In this document: positions 41,443-50,763 of the stretch, in pieces
Position numbering within the stretch: the stretch's first letter is position 1
Layout of the letters: every line of letters begins with the position of its first letter
Source of the DNA: Nakamurella alba
GTDB taxonomy: Bacteria > Actinomycetota > Actinomycetes > Mycobacteriales > Nakamurellaceae
Length of the DNA: 64,000 nt
NCBI RefSeq assembly: GCF_009707545.1
Contig: NZ_WLYK01000007.1
Location: 29,274 to 93,273 of the forward strand
Direction of reading: 5' to 3'
Made by a program: the position numbers and the translations under genes
Notes under the pieces: generated by a model
Databases searched by the model: none
The model's input: the letters and a program-made list of their open reading frames with translations, nothing else
What the model was told of the DNA's origin: nothing

Positions 41443-44400
41443 ATGGACGCCCCGGACCGGCCGCTGCTCGGCCGCGCGTCGGAGCTGCGCCGGATCGACG
41501 AGGTGCTGCGGACGCTGCTGGACGGGACGGCCCCGACGGTGGTGCTGGTGTCCGGCGAGCCCGGCATCGGCAAGACGCGGCTGTTGGAGGTGATCCGGGA
41601 CCAGGCCCGGGACCGCGGCATCGCGGTGGTCGGCGCCCGCTCGTCGCAGTACGAGCAGGAGCTGCCGTACGCCTGCTGGATCGACGCGCTCGGGCCGTCG
41701 GCCCACGCCCTCGGCAGCCGGGCGACGGCGCTGCGGGCCGATCTCGATCTCTTCCTGACCGACCCGGTGGCCGGTACCGCGGAGGGTGGCGGCGGGCCTG
41801 CGGGCGCCGAGGACCGGCTGCGCATCCAGGAGGCGGTGCGATCCCTGCTCTCCGTCCGCGGCCGGCGCCGGCCGTGCGTCGTACTGCTCGACGACGTCCA
41901 GTGGGCGGACCCGGCCTCGGCGGATCTGCTGGCCGCCCTGCTCCGCCGGCCGCCGGGCGGCCGGGTGCTGTTCGTGGTGGCCGCACGCCGCACCCCGCTG
42001 CCGGAGAACCTGGCCCAGGAGATCGCCGCGGCCGTGGGTGGATCACGCGGCCGGCGGTGGGATCTCGCGCCGCTGAACGTCCAGGAGTCGGCAGCGCTGG
42101 CCGGGGAGGGCGACGAACGGGCGGCCCGCCGGCTGCACCGGCTCAGCGGCGGGGTGCCGTTGCTGGTGGAGGCCCTGACCCGCGGGCCGGCGGGGCCGGC
42201 GGGGCCGCCCGGACCGGAGACCGTCGACGACCCCGTCGGCACCCCGGCGGCGGTCGCCGCACTCGTCGACGGCGAGTTGCACCGGCTGCCGGAGGACGCC
42301 GTCGCACTGCTGCGCGGCGCCGCGGTCGCCGGTGACCCGTTCGACATCGGCCCGGCCGCCGTCGCCGCCGGTCTGGATCCCGGGTCGGACCGCACCCGGG
42401 TGGCGATCGACGTGCTGGTCGAGGCCGACCTGATCCGGCCCGCCGATGCCGCACTGACGTTGCGCCGCTTCTCGTCCCGGCACCCGCTGATCCGGGCAGC
42501 CGTCTACGACGGGACCGGCCCGGGGTGGCGGCTGGCGGCGCACCGGCGGATCGCCGACCACGCCCTCGCCGCCGGCCTGGGCGACGCGGTGGCCGCACAT
42601 CACCTGGCGCTGTGCGCGGCACCCGGCGACCTGCAGGCGGTGCAGGTGCTGCGGCGTGCCGCCGCCGCTGCCCTGTCCACCGCCCCGCGGACCGCCGTCG
42701 CACGACTGTCCTCCGCCGCCGGCCTGCTCGGCGACGGGCACCCGGAGAAGGTGCCGGTCCTGGTCGAGCTGGCCACTGCGGAGGCCGCGGCCGGGCGGCT
42801 GGAGGCGGCCCGGGATCGGCTGATCACCGCCGCCGACCTGCACCGGGTCCGGCACGCCCCGGCCGCCACGACAGGCCCGACAGCCCCGACAGCCCCGACA
42901 GACACTGGCCCGGTCGACCCGGTCGGTGTCGGGATCGACCTGCGCTGTGCGGAGCTCGAGTACCTGCTCGGGCGCGGGGCCGAGGCGGAGGCGCGGCTGC
43001 AGGACACCCTGCGCCGGCTGCCGGACCCGTCGTCACCCGCGGCGCTGCAGGTGATGCTCGGCCTGGCCACGGGCGACTTCTTCCGGCACAACCCGGCCCG
43101 CACGCGGTGGGCGCCACGGGTGGTGGCCACCGCCCGGGAGCTGGACGATCGCGGCGCACTGGCGGCCGGGCTGGCCCTCGTCGCCTTCGACCTGGCGTTC
43201 ACCGGGCGGCCGCAGGAGGAATCGGGGGCGGCCTTCGACGACGCGCTGGCGCTGGTCGCCGTGCTGCCGGATGCCGGGTTGGGCGGGCAGCACGACACCC
43301 TGGTCTTCCTGGTCTTCGCCGCGATGTACCTGGAGCGTTGGCAGGACCTGGTGGAACTGGCCGACCGAGGGGTCCGGGTGGCCGGGCTGTCCGGCCGCCG
43401 GCCGGCGATCCCGGTGCTGGAGCTGGGACGGGGTTTCGCCGAGACCATGCTCGGCAGGCTCGACGACGCACTGGAACGACTCCGCCGCGCCGTGGAGACG
43501 ACCCGGTTGTCCGGCGACGGCTTCCGGTTGTCCTGGACCCTGATGAACCTCGCCTTCGCCGACCTCGTCGCCGGCGACCTGGTCGCGGCCCGCCGGCACG
43601 CCGAGGAGAGCCGGGCGCTGATGACCGCCCTGCAGGACAACGTACTGAGCGGGTACCCGGCCTTCGTGCTCGCCGGGGTGTTGCAGGACGAGGGCCACCC
43701 GGCGGCCGCCGCCGACCTGCTGCTGGCCGAGTGCGGCGGCCCGGAGGTGATGGCCATCGGCGGGTTCTGGCGGTGCGCCGCGCTCTGCGAGCTGACCGCC
43801 GCCGAGATCGGCCGCGGGGACCTGGATGCCGCGGCGGCGGCCGCCGCTGCGGCCTCGTCCGTGGCCGCGCAGGTCGGCCCGGGCCTGGGCCCGGTGTGGG
43901 CGCACCGGGCGGGCGCCCTGCTCCACCTCGCGCGGGGCGACGCCGACCGGGCGCTCGCCGAGGCCCGTGCCTCCGAGGAGTCGGCCGCGGCCGCCGGTAC
44001 GCCGGTGGAGGCGGCACGCAGCCGCACGGTGCTCGGCCGGGTGCTCGCGGCCGCCGGACGACGGGCAGAGGCCGACCGTGCGTTCGCCTCGGCCGCCGAC
44101 GTGCTGGAACGCTGCGGAGCACAGGTGTCCGCCGGCCAGGCCCGGGCCGCGCTGTCCCGGCCGACCGTGGTCCGCCCCGGCCGGTCCGAGGACGGCGGGT
44201 CCCCCACCGGCTCCCACGGCGGCAGCCTGTTGCAGGCGTTGACCGACCGGGAGCGGCAGATCGCCGAGCTGGTCGCGGACCGGATGACCAGCAGGGAGAT
44301 CGGCAGCACCCTCTTCCTGTCGCAGCGGACGGTGGACAACCATCTCCGGCGGATCTTCGGCAAGCTCGGCATCAACTCGAGATCCGAGTTGGGTCGGGAG

Positions 44401-44457
44401 GTCTCGCTCGCCCGGCGGGAGCAGGCGGGTCGGCACGCTCAGCGTCCGGTGCTGTAG
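41443..44457 (+). CDS. Large ATP-binding LuxR-family (LAL) regulator
   Basis: 1004 residues from ATG 41443, with AGGA 7 bases upstream. The AAA/NACHT-like domain has Walker A G-E-P-G-I-G-K-T at 38-45 and Walker B V-V-L-L-D-D-V-Q-W-A-D near 146-156. A long helical, TPR-like Ala/Leu-rich region spans about 330-910, and the LuxR helix-turn-helix lies at about 925-985 (L-T-D-R-E-R-Q-I-A-E-L-V-A then R-T-V-D-N-H-L-R-R-I-F-G-K-L-G). LAL proteins are STAND-type activators that switch on with ATP and a ligand. The last 19 bases overlap the convergent second regulator. Confidence 0.9.
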   Translation: MDAPDRPLLGRASELRRIDEVLRTLLDGTAPTVVLVSGEPGIGKTRLLEVIRDQARDRGIAVVGARSSQYEQELPYACWIDALGPSAHALGSRATALRADLDLFLTDPVAGTAEGGGGPAGAEDRLRIQEAVRSLLSVRGRRRPCVVLLDDVQWADPASADLLAALLRRPPGGRVLFVVAARRTPLPENLAQEIAAAVGGSRGRRWDLAPLNVQESAALAGEGDERAARRLHRLSGGVPLLVEALTRGPAGPAGPPGPETVDDPVGTPAAVAALVDGELHRLPEDAVALLRGAAVAGDPFDIGPAAVAAGLDPGSDRTRVAIDVLVEADLIRPADAALTLRRFSSRHPLIRAAVYDGTGPGWRLAAHRRIADHALAAGLGDAVAAHHLALCAAPGDLQAVQVLRRAAAAALSTAPRTAVARLSSAAGLLGDGHPEKVPVLVELATAEAAAGRLEAARDRLITAADLHRVRHAPAATTGPTAPTAPTDTGPVDPVGVGIDLRCAELEYLLGRGAEAEARLQDTLRRLPDPSSPAALQVMLGLATGDFFRHNPARTRWAPRVVATARELDDRGALAAGLALVAFDLAFTGRPQEESGAAFDDALALVAVLPDAGLGGQHDTLVFLVFAAMYLERWQDLVELADRGVRVAGLSGRRPAIPVLELGRGFAETMLGRLDDALERLRRAVETTRLSGDGFRLSWTLMNLAFADLVAGDLVAARRHAEESRALMTALQDNVLSGYPAFVLAGVLQDEGHPAAAADLLLAECGGPEVMAIGGFWRCAALCELTAAEIGRGDLDAAAAAAAAASSVAAQVGPGLGPVWAHRAGALLHLARGDADRALAEARASEESAAAAGTPVEAARSRTVLGRVLAAAGRRAEADRAFASAADVLERCGAQVSAGQARAALSRPTVVRPGRSEDGGSPTGSHGGSLLQALTDRERQIAELVADRMTSREIGSTLFLSQRTVDNHLRRIFGKLGINSRSELGREVSLARREQAGRHAQRPVL

Positions 44458-47400
44458 CCACCGGGCGCGCCGATCACCCCGGCCAGCTGCGTCCGGGACC
44501 TGATGCCGAGTTTGTCGTAGGCCCGGGCCAGATGGTTGTCGACCGTGCGCGGGGACAGCATCAACCGCTCCGCGATCGCCCGGGAACCGGCGCCACCGGC
44601 GGCCAGGTCGGCGATCTCCCGCTCCCGGGAGGTCAACGGCTCGACCAGCAGCAGCGGCGCGGGCACCGTCGCGTTGCCGAGTTCGCACACCGCCATCCAC
44701 TCGGCGGCCCGTCCGGCCCACCCGGTGGCGGAGCGCTGGTCACCGGCGGCGGCCCATGCCTCCGCCGTGCAGGCGGCCGCCCGGACCGCGTAGTCCTCGA
44801 CCCCGCAGTCGTGCAACTGCATCGAGAACTCCTGCAGCACTGCGGGATCCCGGCGGTGCATGCCACGTGCGGCACCGGCCAGCACGGCCGCCAGCCCGCC
44901 GAGCCGGTCGCCCAGCTCCGACATCCGGCCGACCACCTCCCCCGGGTCACCGAAGTACACGATCGCATCGGCCATGTAGGACTCTTCGAAAACGGCACCG
45001 TTCCTCCTCGCTCCGATCACCGCCAGGCGTTGGTGGGTCACCGCACCGGACATGTCCCGCCGGGACGCGGACTGCTCGGCGCGGGCGAAATCGACGCGGT
45101 GACCCCAGATCCCGGGTAGCTCCACCAACTCCGAGATGCGCTGCAGCAGGGCATCCACGGTGGCGTCCTCACGGATGGTCGCGGCGAGCAGCACGGCGAA
45201 CTCGCAGGCCCAGCGCTCCCGGACCCGGTGCCCGGCCACCCGGAACAGCGACACCGCCTCGAGCTGCCGCGCGAGACCGGGGACCAGCAGGCCACGGAAG
45301 GCCAGTGCCTCCCCCCACATCAGCGCCGCCGTCCCGCGGGCCACCCGGTTGCCGGTCGTCCGGGCCCGCTCGTGCACCTCGGCCGCGACGGTCTCCGCCT
45401 CACGGCAGCGACCGGCCTGGATCAGCGGGAGCACCTGTGCCGCAGCGATGTCCAGGCCCGCGGCCGCCTCGCCGAGCAGGGCACCGGACCAGTGGTCGTC
45501 CTCGACCCCGTCGGAGCGGCCCGCCCGTTCGTACCCGTCGATGAGCTGCAGCGCGGCGTCGAAAGCACCGAGATGGGTGTGCGACCGGACGGCGGCGAGG
45601 GACGCCGCCGCACGGACCGCCGGCCGCTCGGCATCGACCAGTGGCAGCGACAGGTCCAGGGCCCGTTCCGCCCGACCCTGCAGCGCCAGCGCGAGAGCGC
45701 TTGCAGCCCTGCCCATCCCGCCCTCGGCGCCGGCCCTGGCCGACCAGTCCCGGACCAGCTGACCGGCCGCGGGGACGTCGCCGACGCACCAGAGCAGTTC
45801 CCGGAACCGCAGCAGCTCGGCCGCCATCCGGTCCTCCGCCCCGCCGCGGCGGGCGGCTGCCAGCACCGCGATCCGGGCGGACCGCCGGTCGGCGTCGACC
45901 GGATGCCGGTCGAGCGCGGTGGACAGCCACCGGACGCCGGCCCCGATGACCTGGTGGTCGACCCAGGCGAGCCGCGAGAGCTGTTCCACGGCATCGGCAT
46001 CGCCGGCCCGCGCCGCCTCGGCGACAGCGGCGGCGAGCACCTCCGGCGGGCAGCCGAGGCCAGACTCCGACGCCCAGCCGGCCCGGCGCAGCGGGCCGGG
46101 CCGGCCGGCCTCCGGGACGCGCTCCGCAGCGGAGAGCAAGCGGCGGTACGCGGCGCGGGCGGCCAGCGGCGAGGTACCGGCCCGCAGCACCTCGCCGTAC
46201 AGCGGGTGGGCGACCCCGAGATCCGTGCTGCGGACGTCCTTCCCGGGCAGCCGGTGATCGGCCACCGCGATCAGCCCGTCCCGCTCCAGGACCGTCAGCA
46301 CCTCTTCGCCGACGAGTTCCTCGGCCATCGCGGGCGAGAGCGGCTCGCCGAGCGCGATCAGCCGGAGGGCGTTCTCCTCGACGCCGGAGAGCCCCTGCAA
46401 CCGCCGGGCGACGAACTCCCGCAGGCCGACCCCGGGCGCCGCCCCGGAACGGTGCGCACCGGCCCGGATGACCGCCAGCGCATGCAGCGGGTTGCCGCCG
46501 GCCAGTCGGTGCAGCCGCGCCGACTCGTCCGGGCTCAATGCGTCCCCGGTGACCGTCGCGCCCAGCTCGGCCGCCTGCCCGGCGGACAGCGGCGCCACCT
46601 CGCGGACGACCAGCGAGCCCTCGTCGCACCACCGGGCGACCGTCTCCGGCAGGGTGGCGCCGGACCGGCTGGTGGCGATCGGGAGGAGCGCGCGTTCCGC
46701 GATGAGCTGGTCCAGCAACAGCAGCGAGGTGGCATCCAGCATGTCGACGTCATCGAGGCCGATCAGCAGCCGCCCGGCGCCCCGCCACCTCCCGATCGCG
46801 CCGCGGACCGCCAGCAGGAGCGCGAGCGGCCCGCCGTCGGCACCGGGTGCGACCCCGTCACCGCCGAGCAGCGGCGCGAACGCCGCCAGCGGGACGTCGG
46901 CGATCGCCGACCGGCAGCGGAGCAGCACCGTCGGCCACCCCAGCGACTCCGCGGTCGCCAGCAGGTCCTCGGCCAGGTGGGTCTTGCCGATCCCGGCCGG
47001 GCCGCGCAGCAGCAACCCGGGCCCGCCGGTGGTCAGCAGCCCGACGAAGTCCTCGCGTTCCGCCGCCCGCCCGACCGACGGCCGCTCCGGCCCCGATCCC
47101 GGCCCGGCCCGGGATGCCGACGTGGTCGGCCCGCCCGCCGGGCCGGACGGGACCGGGCGGAGCGCCGGTCGGGCACCGGGCACGGGTCGGGCACCAGGTG
47201 CGGGCAGCCGGCGGACCACCTCGGGCGGCTCGGCCAGGACGTAGCCGCGGCGCCCGCGGGCCACCGCACCGGCGGGCAGGGCGGCACGCAGCCGTCCCAT
47301 CGCCGTGTGCACGGCGGCCGCCGGTTCGGCGGGCCGGTCCGTGTCCCGCCACAGCACCATGGCGATCTCGCCGGTACTCAGTTCCGCTCCCGGGCGGTCG

Positions 47401-47522
47401 AGCAGCACCGCCAGCAGCCGGCCGGCCAACGGCGGCAGGCGGACCGGGCCGGACGGGCCGGCGATCTCGTGGACCGCCGCCGGGACCGGCTGCGGCAGCG
47501 GGTGCCGGTGTGGATGGGCCAT
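44439..47522 (-). CDS. STAND regulator with winged-helix N-terminus and LuxR C-terminus
   Basis: 1027 residues. Residues about 26-98 resemble an OmpR/SARP-type winged helix (L-P-P-L-A-G-R-L-L-A-V-L-L-D-R-P-G-A-E-L-S, V-H-T-A-M-G-R-L-R-A-A-L, R-G-R-R-G-Y-V-L). A Pro/Gly-rich linker leads to an AAA domain (Walker A G-P-A-G-I-G-K-T, 174-181; Walker B L-L-I-G-L-D-D-V-D near 252-260). A TPR-like region follows and then a LuxR helix-turn-helix (L-T-S-R-E-R-E-I-A-D-L-A, T-V-D-N-H-L-A-R-A-Y-D-K-L-G) at about 960-1015. Two DNA-binding domains at opposite ends is unusual. No bacterial transcriptional activation (BTAD) domain follows the winged helix. Confidence 0.87.
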   Translation of the reverse strand: MAHPHRHPLPQPVPAAVHEIAGPSGPVRLPPLAGRLLAVLLDRPGAELSTGEIAMVLWRDTDRPAEPAAAVHTAMGRLRAALPAGAVARGRRGYVLAEPPEVVRRLPAPGARPVPGARPALRPVPSGPAGGPTTSASRAGPGSGPERPSVGRAAEREDFVGLLTTGGPGLLLRGPAGIGKTHLAEDLLATAESLGWPTVLLRCRSAIADVPLAAFAPLLGGDGVAPGADGGPLALLLAVRGAIGRWRGAGRLLIGLDDVDMLDATSLLLLDQLIAERALLPIATSRSGATLPETVARWCDEGSLVVREVAPLSAGQAAELGATVTGDALSPDESARLHRLAGGNPLHALAVIRAGAHRSGAAPGVGLREFVARRLQGLSGVEENALRLIALGEPLSPAMAEELVGEEVLTVLERDGLIAVADHRLPGKDVRSTDLGVAHPLYGEVLRAGTSPLAARAAYRRLLSAAERVPEAGRPGPLRRAGWASESGLGCPPEVLAAAVAEAARAGDADAVEQLSRLAWVDHQVIGAGVRWLSTALDRHPVDADRRSARIAVLAAARRGGAEDRMAAELLRFRELLWCVGDVPAAGQLVRDWSARAGAEGGMGRAASALALALQGRAERALDLSLPLVDAERPAVRAAASLAAVRSHTHLGAFDAALQLIDGYERAGRSDGVEDDHWSGALLGEAAAGLDIAAAQVLPLIQAGRCREAETVAAEVHERARTTGNRVARGTAALMWGEALAFRGLLVPGLARQLEAVSLFRVAGHRVRERWACEFAVLLAATIREDATVDALLQRISELVELPGIWGHRVDFARAEQSASRRDMSGAVTHQRLAVIGARRNGAVFEESYMADAIVYFGDPGEVVGRMSELGDRLGGLAAVLAGAARGMHRRDPAVLQEFSMQLHDCGVEDYAVRAAACTAEAWAAAGDQRSATGWAGRAAEWMAVCELGNATVPAPLLLVEPLTSREREIADLAAGGAGSRAIAERLMLSPRTVDNHLARAYDKLGIRSRTQLAGVIGAPGGYSTGR

Positions 47523-47708
47523 GCCGTGGATGCTCGCCCGATCTCACCGGACCCGACGGTGGTGCGCACGGATCTGACTGCTCCGGCCCAGGTCAGGACA
47601 CTGCCCCTCGACGAATTGGGTAGGTCTTGCTCAGTCGCCGCGCAGCACCCGGCACCGATGGTGGGCACACGGCGCGGACGGTCCCGCCGGTCGTCGAGAG
47701 GAACTCCC

Positions 47709-48986
47709 GTGCCCACCACCCCGCTGCTCCCCGCCCGCGGACCGGAGCTGCATGCCACCCTCACTCCGCCGGCCGCAGCCTTCCGCCCCGCCCGGGTGCG
47801 GACCGTTCCGGACGGTGCCGCGCGCCCGGTCATCGGCGCGGCCGGCTCCGGCGTCCGGGTGATCCGGGTGCCACAGCCGGGGCCGGTGGGCTCGATGCCG
47901 TATCACCGGGCTCCCCGGTCCACCTCTGGTGGCCATGGTCCGACGCCGCACCATCCGCTGCCCGCACGCCCCGCACCACCCGATCCGGGGCGACCGCTGC
48001 GCCGACCGGGCCGATCAGGGCCCGCGGGGCGGTTCCCGGTGATCGCGCTGCTGGCGACCGCGCTGATCTGGGGCGTCACCTTCGCCGTCACCGAGCACGC
48101 CGTCGACGGGATGGCCGCCGCCGACCTGGTGGCCTGGCGGTTCGGTCTCGGCGCCGTCGTCCTCGTCGCCGTCGCAGCGGTCAGGTCCCGGGGACGCCGG
48201 GCAACCCGGATCACCGGCCGGGACCGCCGGCGGGCGGTGGCGCTCGGCGCCGTGCTCGGTGCCGGCTTCCTGCTGCAGGCGTGGGCGCTGACCATGACCG
48301 ACGCGCTGATGTCCGGCTTCCTGACCAGCCTGCTGGTGGTGTTCGCGCCGCTGACCGCCTGGCTGGTCTTCCGCGAGCGGATCACCGGGACCATCTGGAC
48401 GGGCGTGCTGGTCACCGTCGGCGGGCTGGCCCTGCTCTCCTTCCGCAGCGGCGGGTTCGGCCCGGGTGAGCTGCTCACCCTGGTGTCCGCGGCGCTCTGG
48501 GGTGTGCACCTGGTGCTGCTCTCCCGCTGGTGCACCCCGGCCACCAGCGCCGCCTACGCCCGCATCCAGGTGGTGACGGTCGCCGTGCTGGCCCTGGCCG
48601 TGGTCGCCGTCGGCGGGACGCTGACCGGCTCCGGGCCGTTGCCGCAGCTGCCGTCCGCACCGGGTGCCTGGGCCGCGGTCCTGTTCCTGGCCGTGCTGGC
48701 CACCGCAGCGGCGATGCTGCTGCTCAGCTGGGGTCAGGCGCGGGTGTCGGCGAGCCGGGCGGCCGTGCTGCTCGCCCTGGAACCGGCGGTCGCCGGGGTC
48801 ACTGCCGCCGTGCTGGGCGCGCCGCTGACCACCTCGACCGTGGTCGGGGCGGTGCTGCTGATCGGTGCCGTGCTGGTCGTCGAGCTGCCGGCACGACGCG
48901 CCGCTTCGGATCGGACCGGGCCGTCCGCCGTCGGCCGGGAAGGAGCGGGACCCACCGAGGTCGTCGCGCCGATCGCGCCCCGCTGA
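47709..48986 (+). CDS. DMT-superfamily (EamA) transporter
   Basis: 425 residues from GTG 47709, supported by GAGAGGA 8 bases upstream; ATG 47895 would give a more typical 363-residue product. The first ~110 residues are Pro/Arg-rich and probably cytoplasmic or not translated. About ten TM helices follow in two EamA repeats (F-P-V-I-A-L-L-A-T-A-L-I-W-G; L-L-T-L-V-S-A-A-L-W-G), each with an early W-G. The family exports amino acids, nucleotides or other metabolites. It is divergent from the STAND regulator at 44439, which may control it. Confidence 0.83.
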   Translation: MPTTPLLPARGPELHATLTPPAAAFRPARVRTVPDGAARPVIGAAGSGVRVIRVPQPGPVGSMPYHRAPRSTSGGHGPTPHHPLPARPAPPDPGRPLRRPGRSGPAGRFPVIALLATALIWGVTFAVTEHAVDGMAAADLVAWRFGLGAVVLVAVAAVRSRGRRATRITGRDRRRAVALGAVLGAGFLLQAWALTMTDALMSGFLTSLLVVFAPLTAWLVFRERITGTIWTGVLVTVGGLALLSFRSGGFGPGELLTLVSAALWGVHLVLLSRWCTPATSAAYARIQVVTVAVLALAVVAVGGTLTGSGPLPQLPSAPGAWAAVLFLAVLATAAAMLLLSWGQARVSASRAAVLLALEPAVAGVTAAVLGAPLTTSTVVGAVLLIGAVLVVELPARRAASDRTGPSAVGREGAGPTEVVAPIAPR

Positions 48987-49053
48987 CCGCTCCGCCACGT
49001 CACCGGGCAGGCCCCGCCGCGGTACGGACCGTTCCCCTCAGTCCGGGATGCCC

Positions 49054-49269
49054 TCAGTCCGGGATGCCCTCACCGGCGCGGGCCTGCGGCGCGGCCGGAC
49101 CGGCCGGCGGGAGTCCGTAGAGGCTGCGGGTTCGCGGGTCCCGCCAGGTCGGCAGGGTCTGGTCCAGCAGGGACACCTGGTCGTCGGTGAGCTCACCCCG
49201 GTCGTGCGCGCTGATCTGCGCGGCGAGCCAGGCCGCGAGTCGGTCCTCGCTCGTGCCGTCCGCTTCCAT
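49054..49269 (-). CDS. Small helicase-associated-domain-like protein
   Basis: 71 residues; AGGAG 8 bases upstream supports ATG 49269. The core L-A-A-W-L-A-A-Q-I-S-A-H-D-R-G-E-L-T, then Q-V-S-L-L-D, T-W-R resembles the repeated helicase-associated (HA) unit (W-L-x-x-Q-x-x-x-x-x-x-G-x-L...L...W) that occurs as short stand-alone proteins in actinobacteria. Function unknown; nucleic-acid contact is only suggested by the domain. The 3' end lies in a 16-bp tandem duplication (49036-49067) that repeats the stop region. Confidence 0.6.
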   Translation of the reverse strand: MEADGTSEDRLAAWLAAQISAHDRGELTDDQVSLLDQTLPTWRDPRTRSLYGLPPAGPAAPQARAGEGIPD

Positions 49270-49636
49270 CCGATCGCTCCTGTCCCCCTGTGCCTGCCGT
49301 CCCCCGTTGCCCACCCGCACTGCACTGCACTGCACGTAGGAATTGCAGGTATTGCACACAGTGATCTCCGGGCAAACACCATCTTCCCCCCATCAGGGTT
49401 CTCACACCCCAGAACCGGCAGAACGGGTGCAATCGGTCACCCGTTCGCCTTCCCGGCCACTCGTTCGGGGAGCAGAACGCGGCGACCACGGTTCCGCTGC
49501 CGGGACGCCAGGCCGGCGTACCCGTGCCCTGCGGCACCGGAATGACGGGACCCCGCCCGGGGAACCGGACCAGCGAGCTGCCAATTTCCATGCCTGCGCA
49601 TAGACTTGGTGGTGGACAGCGGGCGGAAGGACGGGC
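49270..49636. other. Divergent promoter region with 5-bp microsatellite
   Basis: These 367 bases separate the small helicase-associated-like gene from the divergent glutathionyl-hydroquinone reductase-like gene. A run of CACTG units (about 49318-49334) and the nearby ATTGCAGGTATTGC are the only repeats noticed. No gene or clear operator is supported. Confidence 0.5.
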
Positions 49637-50692
49637 ATGACCACGGAGACCAGCAGCGGCACCCAGGAGTTCTCGACCAAGGGCGCGTACGTGACCGGCG
49701 GGACCGAGTTCAAGCGGGACACGAACTACATCACCACCCGGATCACCGCCGACGGGCGCGACGGCTTCCCGGTCGAACCGGGGCGCTACCGGCTGGTGGT
49801 GGCCCGGGCGTGCCCGTGGGCGAACCGGGCGATCATCGTCCGCCGGCTGCTCGGCCTGGAGGACGTCCTGTCCATGGGCATCTGCGGTCCGACGCACGAC
49901 AAGCGCAGCTGGACCTTCGATCTCGACCCCGGCGGGGTCGACCCGGTACTCGGCATCCCGCGGTTGCAGGACGCCTACTTCCGACGCGACCCGGAGTACC
50001 CGCGCGGGATCACGGTGCCGGCGATGGTCGACATCCCGACCGGTGCGGTCGTCACCAACGACTACCCGCAGATCACCCTGGACCTGTCCACCGAGTGGAA
50101 GGCCTTCCACCGCGAAGGTGCCCCGGACCTCTACCCGGAGCACCTGCGCGCGGAGATCGACGAGGTCGCGCTGGGGATCTTCAAGGACGTCAACAACGGC
50201 GTCTACCGCTGCGGGTTCGCCGGCTCGCAGGAGGCCTACGACAAGGCGTACACCCGCTTGTTCGACCGGCTGGACCAGCTCACCGCGCGGCTGGCCACGC
50301 AGCGGTACCTGGTGGGCGACACCATCACCGAGGCCGACGTCCGGCTGTTCACCACCCTGGTCCGGTTCGATCCCGTCTACCACGGCCATTTCAAGTGCAA
50401 CCGGCAGAAGCTGTCCGAGATGCCGGTGCTGTGGGCCTACGCGCGGGACCTGTTCCAGACGCCGGGGTTCGGTGACTCCATCGACTTCGTGCACATCAAG
50501 CGGCACTACTACGTGGTGCACACCGACATCAACCCGACGCAGATCGTGCCGGACGGACCGGATCTCACGAACTGGCTGACCCCGCACCACCGCGAGGAGC
50601 TCAGCGGCCGGCCGTTCGGCGACGGCACCCCGCCGCCGCCGCCGATCCCGTCGGAGATCGTGCCCGCCGACCACTGGGTACCGCTCGGCTGA
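49637..50692 (+). CDS. Glutathione S-transferase omega-like / glutathionyl-hydroquinone reductase (YqjG/ECM4) family
   Basis: 351 residues. The thioredoxin-like N-terminal domain carries the nucleophile Cys59 in A-R-A-C-P-W-A-N-R, the signature of the Xi-class/YqjG group. The helical C-terminal domain has Y-L-V-G-D-T-I-T-E-A-D-V-R-L-F and H-F-K-C-N near 250. The length is typical (330-370). Family enzymes reduce glutathionyl-hydroquinones. Actinobacteria usually lack glutathione, so mycothiol or another thiol may be used. The gene stands alone. Confidence 0.9.
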   Translation: MTTETSSGTQEFSTKGAYVTGGTEFKRDTNYITTRITADGRDGFPVEPGRYRLVVARACPWANRAIIVRRLLGLEDVLSMGICGPTHDKRSWTFDLDPGGVDPVLGIPRLQDAYFRRDPEYPRGITVPAMVDIPTGAVVTNDYPQITLDLSTEWKAFHREGAPDLYPEHLRAEIDEVALGIFKDVNNGVYRCGFAGSQEAYDKAYTRLFDRLDQLTARLATQRYLVGDTITEADVRLFTTLVRFDPVYHGHFKCNRQKLSEMPVLWAYARDLFQTPGFGDSIDFVHIKRHYYVVHTDINPTQIVPDGPDLTNWLTPHHREELSGRPFGDGTPPPPPIPSEIVPADHWVPLG

Positions 50693-50763
50693 CAGGTACC
50701 TGACACCCCGCGCCGCTCGGTGGCCATGATCGCCTGCTCTACGCTCGGCCCGAGCGAGGTGGT

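Noticed and set aside
45228..47708. A plus-strand frame extending the EamA transporter upstream for 2.5 kb
   Set aside because: It is the antisense of the STAND regulator; membrane segments begin only after 48040 and a good RBS precedes GTG 47709.
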